The notes beneath the pieces are model-generated. The model saw only the letters and a list, made by a program, of their open reading frames with translations, did not search any database and was not told the origin of the DNA. The position numbers and the translations under genes were made by a program. This document shows positions 43,002-50,170 of a stretch of DNA of 64,000 bases, in pieces; position 1 is the first letter of the stretch; the number at the start of each line of letters is the position of its first letter. The stretch is from contig NZ_WLZY01000003.1 of the NCBI RefSeq assembly GCF_010122465.1, forward strand, positions 434,001 to 498,000, in the 5' to 3' direction. The stretch comes from Phytoactinopolyspora mesophila. Lineage in GTDB: Bacteria > Actinomycetota > Actinomycetes > Jiangellales > Jiangellaceae.

Positions 43002-43019
43002 AGTGGCGTTTACGCCACT
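43002..43019. promoter_or_regulatory. Palindrome between GlxA-type regulator and MFS gene
   Basis: AGTGGCG-TTTA-CGCCACT is a perfect 18-bp inverted repeat, 19 bp upstream of the regulator start and covering the first possible GTG (43003) of the transporter frame. It looks like an operator for one or both genes and argues for a transporter start further downstream. Confidence 0.5.
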
Positions 43020-43053
43020 TGTCGGCGACGATTGCGCCGCCGAACATGAGAAG

Positions 43054-44286
43054 GTGCCCCTCACACGCCTGCACTCGGATCCGTCTCAGCCATCGCGATT
43101 GCCCAGCTCAGATCAACGGCACTCAGCCCGGCGATTGGGGCTGGCCGGGCTGATGGCCGTAGGGGTGTCCTTCGGATTCGCGCGCTACGGCTACGGGCTG
43201 TTCCTGCCACAGTTGCGCGCTGAATTCGACCTCTCGGTCACGGCCGTCGGGCTCATCGGCGCGGCCACGTATGCAGGCTACCTACTCGCCCTGATCCTGG
43301 TCGGTGCGCTCGCTGCCCGGGTGGGATCGCGTGCGCTGATCACCACCGGCGGATTGTCAGCAGCCACGGGCATGACACTCGTGGCACTGGCCCCAGGACC
43401 GGCGCTTCTCGCCACCGGACTCGTTCTCGCCGGCACCAGCCCCGGCTGGATCTGGGCCCCGTACTCGGACGCCGCGGAGCGGATGCTGCCAGCCGGAATG
43501 CGCGAGCGGGTGCTGGCGCGAATTCCCAGCGGCACCGCGTTCGGTGTGGCGATCGCCGGGCCCCTCGCGTTGCTCACGCAGGGAACCACCTGGCGCTACG
43601 CCTGGCTGATCTTCGCCGCAGGGGGTTTGGCCGCAACCCTTTACAACGCGTGGATTCTGCCAGCCGGCACGTCGCCGAGATCACCTGGTACGCCAGCGGG
43701 ACACCGCTTGACCTTCCGGTGGTTCGCCCGCCGCTCGGCCGCACCGCTTTACCTCACCGCTGCGGCATATGGCGTTGTCGGCTCCGTCTATTGGCTGTTC
43801 GCCGTCGAGTCGATCTCGTCGGCCGGTCAAAGCGGAGCACACACCGGCGCATTGTTCTGGACACTCATGGGAACAGCCGGCACCGCTGCCGTCGTCACCG
43901 GAGTCGTCTTCGACCGACTCGGCCTGCGCCGGTCCCACATCCTGATATTCACCTCCATGGCGATCGCGGTAGCTCTCTTGGGGCTGATGCCCGGCGCCGC
44001 GGTGCCGGTCGGACTCTCAGCATTGTTGTACGGCCCGTCGTTCATGGCCGGCTCCGCGCTGCTGGCGGTCTGGAGCTATTACGTCTTTCCCGATCGGCCC
44101 ACCACCGGTTTCAGCGCCACCGTCTTCTGCCTCGGAATCGGCACCCTGGTCGGCCCAGCCACCGCCGGAGCCGCTGCCGATCAGTTCGGATTGAGCGCGA
44201 CGTTCCTGATGACCGCCACTGTCGCCATCCTCACGAATCTGCTGCGCCCCCGATCGGATGATCGCGAACAGACAACCGCGCCATGA
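43054..44286 (+). CDS. MFS transporter, YbfB/YjiJ-like
   Basis: A 410-residue major facilitator transporter with 12 predicted helices. LAGLMAVGVSFGFARYGYGLFLPQLR in helix 1 and RVGSRALITTGGLSAATGM at the first cytosolic loop fit the YbfB/YjiJ family, whose substrates are mostly unknown. GTG 43054 is chosen tentatively: it shortens a hydrophilic N-terminus and frees the palindrome at 43002; GTG 43003 is the longer alternative. Divergent from the GlxA-type regulator, which probably controls it. Confidence 0.85.
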   Translation: MPLTRLHSDPSQPSRLPSSDQRHSARRLGLAGLMAVGVSFGFARYGYGLFLPQLRAEFDLSVTAVGLIGAATYAGYLLALILVGALAARVGSRALITTGGLSAATGMTLVALAPGPALLATGLVLAGTSPGWIWAPYSDAAERMLPAGMRERVLARIPSGTAFGVAIAGPLALLTQGTTWRYAWLIFAAGGLAATLYNAWILPAGTSPRSPGTPAGHRLTFRWFARRSAAPLYLTAAAYGVVGSVYWLFAVESISSAGQSGAHTGALFWTLMGTAGTAAVVTGVVFDRLGLRRSHILIFTSMAIAVALLGLMPGAAVPVGLSALLYGPSFMAGSALLAVWSYYVFPDRPTTGFSATVFCLGIGTLVGPATAGAAADQFGLSATFLMTATVAILTNLLRPRSDDREQTTAP

Positions 44287-44296
44287 CCGCACATGA

Positions 44297-45490
44297 TCAC
44301 GCAGTGGCCTCAAGCACCACAGCCAGCCCCTGGCCGACTCCTATGCAGAGCGCCGCCAGCCCCCAGCCGCCACCGCGCCGGTGAAGCTGCCATGCCAACG
44401 ACGTCAAGATCCTCGAACCGGAGCTTCCCAGCGGGTGTCCGATGGCGATGGCGCCACCCTGCTGGTTGACGATCTCCGGGTCCAGTTCCGCCCACTCGGC
44501 CAGACATGCCAGCGACTGTGCCGCGTATGCCTCGTTGAGCTCGACGGCGTGGAGATCATCCCAGCCGATGCCGGCCCTCCGAAGAGCCGTGTGAGCTGCC
44601 TGAACAGGCGCGATGCCGAACAGATGCGGGTCTACCGCGTGGACTGCCCGGGCGGCGATCCTGGCCAGCGGCCGGGCGCCGGTTCTGCCGATGCTGGCCT
44701 CGTCGGCCAGAAGCACCGCGCTGGCGCCGTCGTTCAACGACGACGCGTTGCCGGCCGTGACCGTCCCGGCCTCCCGGAAGGCAGGTTTCAGCCGCGCCAG
44801 CGCCGCCTGGGAGGTGGTCGGCCGGATACCTTCGTCACGGTCGAGGTCGACGCCGTCGAGGCTGACCGTCTCGTCGTCGTAAAACCCCTCCTTCCAGGCC
44901 GACGCAGCACGGTGATGGCTCCGTAGCGCGAACTCGTCCTGAGCTTCGCGACTGATCCGATACCGGTCGGCGAGGACTTCGGCGCACTCGCCGAGCGAAA
45001 TGGTCCAGTCGGTGGGCATCCGGGGGTTCACCATCCGCCAGCCCAGCGTGGTGGAGTGCAAGGTCTCGTGGCTCCGGGGATATGCGCGCTCCGGCTTGGG
45101 CAGGACCCAGGGCGCTCTGCTCATCGATTCGACTCCGCCGGCCACACAGAGCGACGCCTCGCCCAGCGCTATCGCACGCGATGCCTCGATCACCGCTTCG
45201 AGCCCCGAACCGCACAGTCTGTTGACAGTCACGCCCGGGACCGACGTCGGAAGGCCGGCCAGGAGCACAGCCATCCGCGCGACATTGCGGTTCTCCTCGC
45301 CCGCCCCGTTGGCGTTGCCGAGGAAGACGTCGTCGATCTCGGCCGGATCCAGCTGCGGGCTCCGGCGCACCACCGCACCCACCACTGCTGCCGCCAGATC
45401 GTCCGGGCGGACCTCGGCCAACGCCCCGCCGTACTTGCCGATGGGGGTGCGCACCGCATCGAGGACGAACACGTCATTGACCCGCGTCAC
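44297..45490 (-). CDS. Acetyl-CoA acetyltransferase (thiolase)
   Basis: A 397-residue thiolase. The active cysteine is in NRLCGSGLEAVIEASRAI (about residue 92), the His in AIGHPLGSSGSRIL and the second Cys in ALCIGVGQGLAVV. VLDAVRTPIGKYGGALAEVRPDDLAA opens the protein. The sequence is close to beta-ketoadipyl-CoA thiolase (PcaF-like), though ordinary acetoacetyl-CoA or fatty-acid thiolase activity cannot be excluded; no other aromatic-degradation genes adjoin. A symmetric site lies about 90 bp upstream. Confidence 0.93.
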   Translation of the reverse strand: MTRVNDVFVLDAVRTPIGKYGGALAEVRPDDLAAAVVGAVVRRSPQLDPAEIDDVFLGNANGAGEENRNVARMAVLLAGLPTSVPGVTVNRLCGSGLEAVIEASRAIALGEASLCVAGGVESMSRAPWVLPKPERAYPRSHETLHSTTLGWRMVNPRMPTDWTISLGECAEVLADRYRISREAQDEFALRSHHRAASAWKEGFYDDETVSLDGVDLDRDEGIRPTTSQAALARLKPAFREAGTVTAGNASSLNDGASAVLLADEASIGRTGARPLARIAARAVHAVDPHLFGIAPVQAAHTALRRAGIGWDDLHAVELNEAYAAQSLACLAEWAELDPEIVNQQGGAIAIGHPLGSSGSRILTSLAWQLHRRGGGWGLAALCIGVGQGLAVVLEATA

Positions 45491-45576
45491 AGCGACTCCT
45501 CGCTCGTGTCATCGAACGGCAGCAGGCTTGACCGGCCACCGCACCTTCTCGCCAGAAGTGTACGTGATGCGGATTG

Positions 45577-45595
45577 ATGTTCGACCTGCGAACAT
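45577..45595. promoter_or_regulatory. Palindrome upstream of thiolase
   Basis: ATGTTCG-ACCTG-CGAACAT is a perfect 7-bp inverted repeat with a 5-bp spacer, 87 bp upstream of the thiolase start. The half-site order (GTTCG then CGAAC) is opposite to an actinobacterial LexA box, so another regulator is more likely. Confidence 0.4.
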
Positions 45596-45625
45596 TCTCG
45601 ACTCTGAGCCATGCTCGAACCCGCG

Positions 45626-45693
45626 ACTTCAATACCGCTAGGTCGTGTTCGGGGCCAGGAACTGCCCGCAGGGCGACCTGGCGGTATCGAAGT
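45626..45693. repeat. Inverted repeat in the thiolase-CAP gap
   Basis: ACTTCAATACCGCTAGGTCG (45626-45645) pairs with CGACCTGGCGGTATCGAAGT (45674-45693) with one mismatch and one G-T pair, around a 28-nt loop that can itself fold. The 344-bp gap 45491-45834 holds this, the palindrome before it and a small GTGTC/GACAC hairpin near 45800, but no gene I can support. Confidence 0.6.
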
Positions 45694-45834
45694 GCGAGAC
45701 ATAGAGACCTGGGCCCACTTCGATCAATCCCTGGCCGGTCGGTGCGTGCTCTGGTGATCTGGTCCCGGGATTCGTAGAGTAAGCGCGAGCAAGGTGTCTG
45801 ACGCCGGACACGAACCCACCGGAGGGCCTCGCGC

Positions 45835-46593
45835 GTGGATATCCGGTCATCACGGCTGCCGTTGGTTTTCCTCACCGCTGCCGGCTTGGGCCTGGCCGCA
45901 TGCGCTGTGGAGCCTGCCTACGGCGACCTGGCCAGGCCGGCCACCACTGAGCATGCCCAGCCGTTGCCGTGGGACACCGCCCTGCCTGCGACCGGCGAGG
46001 CCGACGGCACCGAAGGACCCTCCGGCGACGCCACCGCCACAGACTCGCCGTCACCCACGTCCTCACCGTCACCGACCTCTTCGCCGACGACCACGCCCAC
46101 CGACGAGCCAGAACCCACGCCCAGCCGGACGCCGTCGGACACCCCCTCCCCCACTGAGGACACCGAACCACCGGATCCGGACGAGAGCGATCCGCCCTCC
46201 GAACCCGACGGCTCGGCCGAGACCGAAGCCAGGGTCGTCGAGCTGACCAACGCCGAACGGCGGGATCACGGCTGTGAACCACTGCGCACAGACGAACGGC
46301 TAGGCACCGCCGCCAGAGCGCACAGCACCGATATGGCTCGACGGAACTACCTCGACCACGTCAACCCCGAAGGAGAAGGGCCCGGTGAACGTGCCGCCGC
46401 GGCGGGCTACTCCCGGTGGGGTGGTGAAAACGTCGCCATGGGCTACCCGACGGCCGACGCCGCCGTCGCGGCATGGATGAACAGCGACGGCCACCGCGCC
46501 AATATCCTCAATTGCGACTTCCGGGCCATCGGCGTCGGGGCGGCCGAAGGCTCACAGGGTATGTACTGGACCCAGAAGTTCGGTTACGAATGA
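45835..46593 (+). CDS. CAP/SCP-domain lipoprotein
   Basis: A 252-residue secreted lipoprotein. The signal peptide ends in the lipobox GLAAC (Cys at about residue 22). A Pro/Thr/Ser/Glu-rich spacer of about 100 residues leads to a CAP (SCP, PR-1) domain at about 125-252: VVELTNAERRDHGCEPLR, ARAHSTDMARRNYLDHVNPEG, GENVAMGYPTADAAVAAWMNSDGHRANIL and YWTQKFGY. The His and Glu of the CAP cavity are present. Bacterial members are wall-associated, with no agreed activity. GTG start after GGAGG. Confidence 0.92.
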   Translation: MDIRSSRLPLVFLTAAGLGLAACAVEPAYGDLARPATTEHAQPLPWDTALPATGEADGTEGPSGDATATDSPSPTSSPSPTSSPTTTPTDEPEPTPSRTPSDTPSPTEDTEPPDPDESDPPSEPDGSAETEARVVELTNAERRDHGCEPLRTDERLGTAARAHSTDMARRNYLDHVNPEGEGPGERAAAAGYSRWGGENVAMGYPTADAAVAAWMNSDGHRANILNCDFRAIGVGAAEGSQGMYWTQKFGYE

Positions 46594-46604
46594 CCTCAGC
46601 GCGC

Positions 46605-46635
46605 TTGACTTCGAGTGCGCTCTAACCCATAGCGT
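46605..46635 (+). promoter_or_regulatory. MerR-type promoter with 19-bp spacer
   Basis: TTGACT (46605-46610) and TAGCGT (46630-46635) are separated by 19 bp, the over-long spacing that MerR regulators correct by DNA distortion. The spacer carries the CGAGTGCGCTC dyad typical of MerR sites of the TTGACTTCGAGTGC...CTCTAAC kind. Transcription would start about at the GTG of the merR gene (46643), implying a leaderless message. Confidence 0.7.
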
Positions 46636-46642
46636 CAACGGC

Positions 46643-47053
46643 GTGACAGCGATTCAGCCCGGCCAGATCACGACGAGCCCGCACCTAGGCGTCTCGGAAG
46701 CGGCGGACCACACCGGCGTCAGCGCACACACCCTGAGGTACTACGAACGGATCGGGCTTCTTCGTGTCCGGCGTGACGCCTCCGGCCACCGGCTATACGG
46801 CAGCCATGACATTCAGCGCGTCATGTTCATCACCCGCCTGCGCCAGACCGATATGCCGATCCGCGAGATTCAGCGCTACTTCGCCTTGGCCGACGCCGGA
46901 CCGGCCACCGAGCCAGAACGGCTCGAACTGCTGACCCGGCATCGCGAAGCGGTGCGCGCCAAGCTTCAGACCCTCGGCTCGGCCCTTGAAGCCATCGAAC
47001 TCAAGATCGACATCTACGGCGGGGCAGGATGCCCGCCGGCCTCGACCAGCTAG
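46643..47053 (+). CDS. MerR family regulator
   Basis: A 136-residue MerR protein. The helix-turn-helix and wing are at residues about 14-60 ([35 protein letters not shown]), followed by the dimerising coiled coil ([29 protein letters not shown]). No metal-binding cysteine pattern is present, so it is of the organic-signal group (AdhR/YhdM-like). It autoregulates from the promoter overlapping its start and is followed after 10 bp by an aldo/keto reductase, the usual target of this group. Confidence 0.93.
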   Translation: MTAIQPGQITTSPHLGVSEAADHTGVSAHTLRYYERIGLLRVRRDASGHRLYGSHDIQRVMFITRLRQTDMPIREIQRYFALADAGPATEPERLELLTRHREAVRAKLQTLGSALEAIELKIDIYGGAGCPPASTS

Positions 47054-47063
47054 GAGAACGTAT

Positions 47064-48074
47064 ATGACCGCCCCCACCCGCCCGCTGGCCCCTCGTCAGC
47101 TGGGCAGCTCCGGATTGACCGTCTCCGGCCTCGGGCTCGGCTGTATGGGCATGAGCGAGTTCTACGGCTCACGCGACGACGACGAGTCGGTCGCCACCAT
47201 CCATCGGGCTTTAGACCTAGGCGTCAACTTTCTCGACACCGCCGACATCTACGGTCCACACACCAATGAACAACTGGTGGGCCGCGCGATCGCCGGCCGG
47301 CGAGACGAGGTCGTCCTGGCCACCAAGTTCGGGATCCTGCGCGATCCCGACGACCCCGTCTCCCGCGGCATGAACGGCACCCCGGAATACGTCCGGGCCG
47401 CATGCGAATCGTCACTCCAGCGGCTGGGCATCGACCACATCGACCTCTACTACCAACATCGAGCCGACCCGGACGTACCCATCGAGGAGACCGTCGGCGC
47501 CATGGCCGAACTGGTCCAGGCCGGCAAGGTGCGCTACCTGGGACTCTCCGAAGCGGCCGCGGACACGATCCGCCGGGCTCACGCCGTCCACCCGATCGCA
47601 GCACTGCAGTCGGAGTGGTCCCTGTGGAGCCGCGACATCGAGGGCGAGGTTATTCGTGCCTGCCGCGAGCTCGGCGTTGGCATCGTGCCGTACAGCCCGC
47701 TGGGCCGGGGTTTCCTGACCGGCGCCATCACCTCGCCCGATGACTTCGACAGCGACGACGTCCGGCACCGGTTCCCCCGCTTCCAGGGCGAGTCGTTCGG
47801 CAAGAACCTCGAGCTGGTGGACAAGGTCCGCGCGATCGCCGATCGCCAAGGGAACACCCCTGGGCAGGTAGCGCTGGCCTGGGTGCTTGCGCAAGGGGAA
47901 GACGTCGTGCCCATACCAGGCACCAAGCGGCGGCGTTACCTAGAGGAGAACGTCGCCGCCGTCGACGTGAAGCTCGACGAATCCGAGCTGCGGGAACTTG
48001 AGGCGGTTGTGCCGCAAGGAGAGCGCTACGGCGACATGACCTTCGTCGCCGGCACCACCCCCATGCCTCGCTGA
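47064..48074 (+). CDS. Aldo/keto reductase of the MerR unit
   Basis: A 336-residue NADPH-dependent aldo/keto reductase. [13 protein letters not shown], the catalytic Asp/Tyr segment [29 protein letters not shown] and [21 protein letters not shown] with the catalytic His are all intact, and the cofactor loop [15 protein letters not shown] is present. This yajO/AKR13-like group reduces reactive aldehydes and quinones. TAGGAGAA precedes the ATG; earlier frame starts inside merR are not homologous. Cotranscribed with merR, so probably induced by electrophiles. Confidence 0.94.
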   Translation: MTAPTRPLAPRQLGSSGLTVSGLGLGCMGMSEFYGSRDDDESVATIHRALDLGVNFLDTADIYGPHTNEQLVGRAIAGRRDEVVLATKFGILRDPDDPVSRGMNGTPEYVRAACESSLQRLGIDHIDLYYQHRADPDVPIEETVGAMAELVQAGKVRYLGLSEAAADTIRRAHAVHPIAALQSEWSLWSRDIEGEVIRACRELGVGIVPYSPLGRGFLTGAITSPDDFDSDDVRHRFPRFQGESFGKNLELVDKVRAIADRQGNTPGQVALAWVLAQGEDVVPIPGTKRRRYLEENVAAVDVKLDESELRELEAVVPQGERYGDMTFVAGTTPMPR

Positions 48075-48091
48075 CCTACACCCGGCCTCAC

Positions 48092-48183
48092 CTAGATGAT
48101 CATGTTTGGTGGGTTTTCTCGTGGATCAACAGGACTGCAGGCATGGTCAAGCACGAGGAAACCCACCAAACATGATCATCTAG
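48092..48183. repeat. 92-bp palindromic element, copy A2
   Basis: Starts CTAGATGATCATGTTTGG and ends CCAAACATGATCATCTAG; the 31-32 base arms pair with about one exception. The loop, read on the minus strand, shares ACCATGCCTGCAG with copy A3. It lies between convergent genes, and its final CTA provides the TAG stop of the leftward YndJ-like gene. Confidence 0.82.
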
Positions 48184-49037
48184 TTTGGCGCCGGGGCGGG
48201 ACGGGCGGCGGCGCTGAGCTCGCGGCGCAGTCGGTGCCACGCCAGCAGCCCGCAGCCCGCGAATCCCACCGCGTTGACCACACCATGTGTGGCGGCCATC
48301 CACGTCAGAGACAGATAGGGAATGTCTTCCCACACGTGCCCAGCCGCCCAGCTCAGCGCCAGCACCATCGTGCCGGCGAGCACGATCGCGCTCGTGGCGA
48401 ACAGGAACCTGGTGAGACGGTTCGACGACGACGGCCGTACCCGGCGCCACACGATCCACCCCAACATCCACATGCCCGCTGTGAGGACCGCCGCGCCCAG
48501 CATCTCGACCTCGTCGGACGTGAAATACCCGATGAACACGATCGCCGTGCCGGCCGGGACGGTCAGCGCCACGATCTCCGACATCAGCGACCGCACGGTG
48601 CTGGCGACCAATCCCGCAACCAACGCCGCGGCGAAGCCCGCGAAATGGAAGTGCGCCACTGTGAGCGCCAGGATCGGCATGCCGAATCCGAACAGCTCGT
48701 ACCCGGCGCGCGCGGCCACCAAGCTGCTGCCCGCGATCAACGGCGTGACCATCGCCGTCAGCACCGCGATCTCCACGGGTTGCAGGGAGCGCCGGCGGAT
48801 CAGCCGCATCAGCGCAAGGATTGCCAGCCACAGCGTCACCAGGCCATACACGCCCGCGGCCACAGCCGCGGCGCCACCACGGTCCATGATCAACGACGAC
48901 GCACCCACCACGCCGGCGAGCGGCCACGCCTGGGTGATGTGGGACAGGCGGCGTTGGTCGTCATCCAATAGGCGCAGGCCCAGCGGGACAACAAACACCA
49001 TCCCGAACGTCACAACCAAGCCCACCAACACCGTCAC
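48180..49037 (-). CDS. YndJ-like membrane protein
   Basis: A 285-residue integral membrane protein with about eight or nine helices. Segments such as LTVAHFHFAGFAAALVAGLV and LTWMAATHGVVNAVGFAGCGLLAWH carry conserved His residues within helices and match the YndJ family of unknown function. GTG 49037 is chosen since hydrophobic sequence begins there; the longer frame to 49166 adds an Arg/Gly-rich tail overlapping the upstream region. Convergent with the aldo/keto reductase. Confidence 0.78.
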   Translation of the reverse strand: MTVLVGLVVTFGMVFVVPLGLRLLDDDQRRLSHITQAWPLAGVVGASSLIMDRGGAAAVAAGVYGLVTLWLAILALMRLIRRRSLQPVEIAVLTAMVTPLIAGSSLVAARAGYELFGFGMPILALTVAHFHFAGFAAALVAGLVASTVRSLMSEIVALTVPAGTAIVFIGYFTSDEVEMLGAAVLTAGMWMLGWIVWRRVRPSSSNRLTRFLFATSAIVLAGTMVLALSWAAGHVWEDIPYLSLTWMAATHGVVNAVGFAGCGLLAWHRLRRELSAAARPAPAPN

Positions 49038-49216
49038 GAGATGAGCGTACTGTGCCTCTCGCCGCGTGACCGACGCTCCCGCCAGGCACCAGCCGCATCC
49101 CGGCCTCGCCGACGATCCGGCGCCTCCCGCTCGGCTGATGCTGCCGTGAACCCGAGTGTTCGGCACGCACTATGGTCGACACGTGCGGCCACGAAGGGTC
49201 GCGCTGGAGGGGAGAC

Positions 49217-49921
49217 ATGCTGACCGACGCCCAGATACATGCCAACGTCTCAGCTCTGCGAGAACGCATCGACGCGGCCTGCCGGGAGGCTGGCCGTGAT
49301 GCCGCTGACGTCGATCTGTTGCTGGCGACCAAGCAGGTTCCCGCCGACCGGATCAGGGTGGCGATCGACGCGGGTGCGCGGCTGATCGGCGAGAACAAGG
49401 TGCAGGAGCTCGCCGACAAAGACGCGCAACTGGCCGGCACGGAGTGTGAACGGCATTTCATCGGCCATCTGCAGAGCAACAAGGTCAACCATGTTCTCCG
49501 ATACGTCACCTGCATCCAGTCGGTCGACTCGATCGGCCTTGCTGATCGCCTGCAACGGCGTCTGGACGCTCTCGATCAGAATGTCGACGTGCTGGTCCAG
49601 GTCAACACATCCGGTGAGGCAAGCAAGTACGGCGTCCCTCCGGAAGAAGCGTCGGCACTGGTCAAGGAGATAGCCAAACGTGACCGGCTCCGCGTGCGCG
49701 GACTGATGACCATCGGGCTCCCGGCCGCCACGCCCGATCTCATCCGCCCGAGTTATCAGTCGCTTCGCGTGGTTCGTGACCGGATCCGAGACGAGACCGG
49801 AGGCAGTGTCAGCGCCGGCGTGCTGTCGATGGGTATGAGCCGCGATCTGGACATCGCGATCGCGGAGGGATCCACCATGGTCCGGGTCGGCACAGCGGTG
49901 TTCGGAGCCCGGTCCTACTGA
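49217..49921 (+). CDS. YggS family PLP homeostasis protein
   Basis: A 234-residue alanine-racemase-N-like barrel that binds PLP and keeps vitamin B6 and keto-acid pools balanced. The PLP lysine is in LLLATKQVPADRI, and HFIGHLQSNKVNHV, VLVQVNTSGEASKYG, RGLMTIG and SMGMSRDLDIAIAEGSTMVRVGTAVFG are all family signatures. ATG 49217 follows GGAGGGGAG. In many actinobacteria yggS lies near division genes; here it precedes topA, with 249 bp between that show no gene. Confidence 0.93.
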   Translation: MLTDAQIHANVSALRERIDAACREAGRDAADVDLLLATKQVPADRIRVAIDAGARLIGENKVQELADKDAQLAGTECERHFIGHLQSNKVNHVLRYVTCIQSVDSIGLADRLQRRLDALDQNVDVLVQVNTSGEASKYGVPPEEASALVKEIAKRDRLRVRGLMTIGLPAATPDLIRPSYQSLRVVRDRIRDETGGSVSAGVLSMGMSRDLDIAIAEGSTMVRVGTAVFGARSY

Positions 49922-50170
49922 CCCGGAAAAGACTCACGGGCCGAAGAGGCCGTACTATCTCCAAGGGAGTAGGGCGGTGTTGATCACGAACAGGACCACG
50001 CGGATCCGGTCCGTCACCAGGGTGGGAAGAGCCAGAAATCGGCGTGGCCCAGGTGTTCGGAGAGCCCTACCTGGGAACTTGTTGGGGAACAACGTCGTAT
50101 ACCGTGCGTTGTCGCAAGAGGAGTTCAGCACACCAGCACCGGAACTCTGAGGAGCAGTCGAGGGGATTTG

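Noticed and set aside
45577-45595. LexA (SOS) box
   Set aside because: The half-sites are in the wrong order for the actinobacterial GAAC-N4-GTTC pattern; kept only as an unassigned palindrome.
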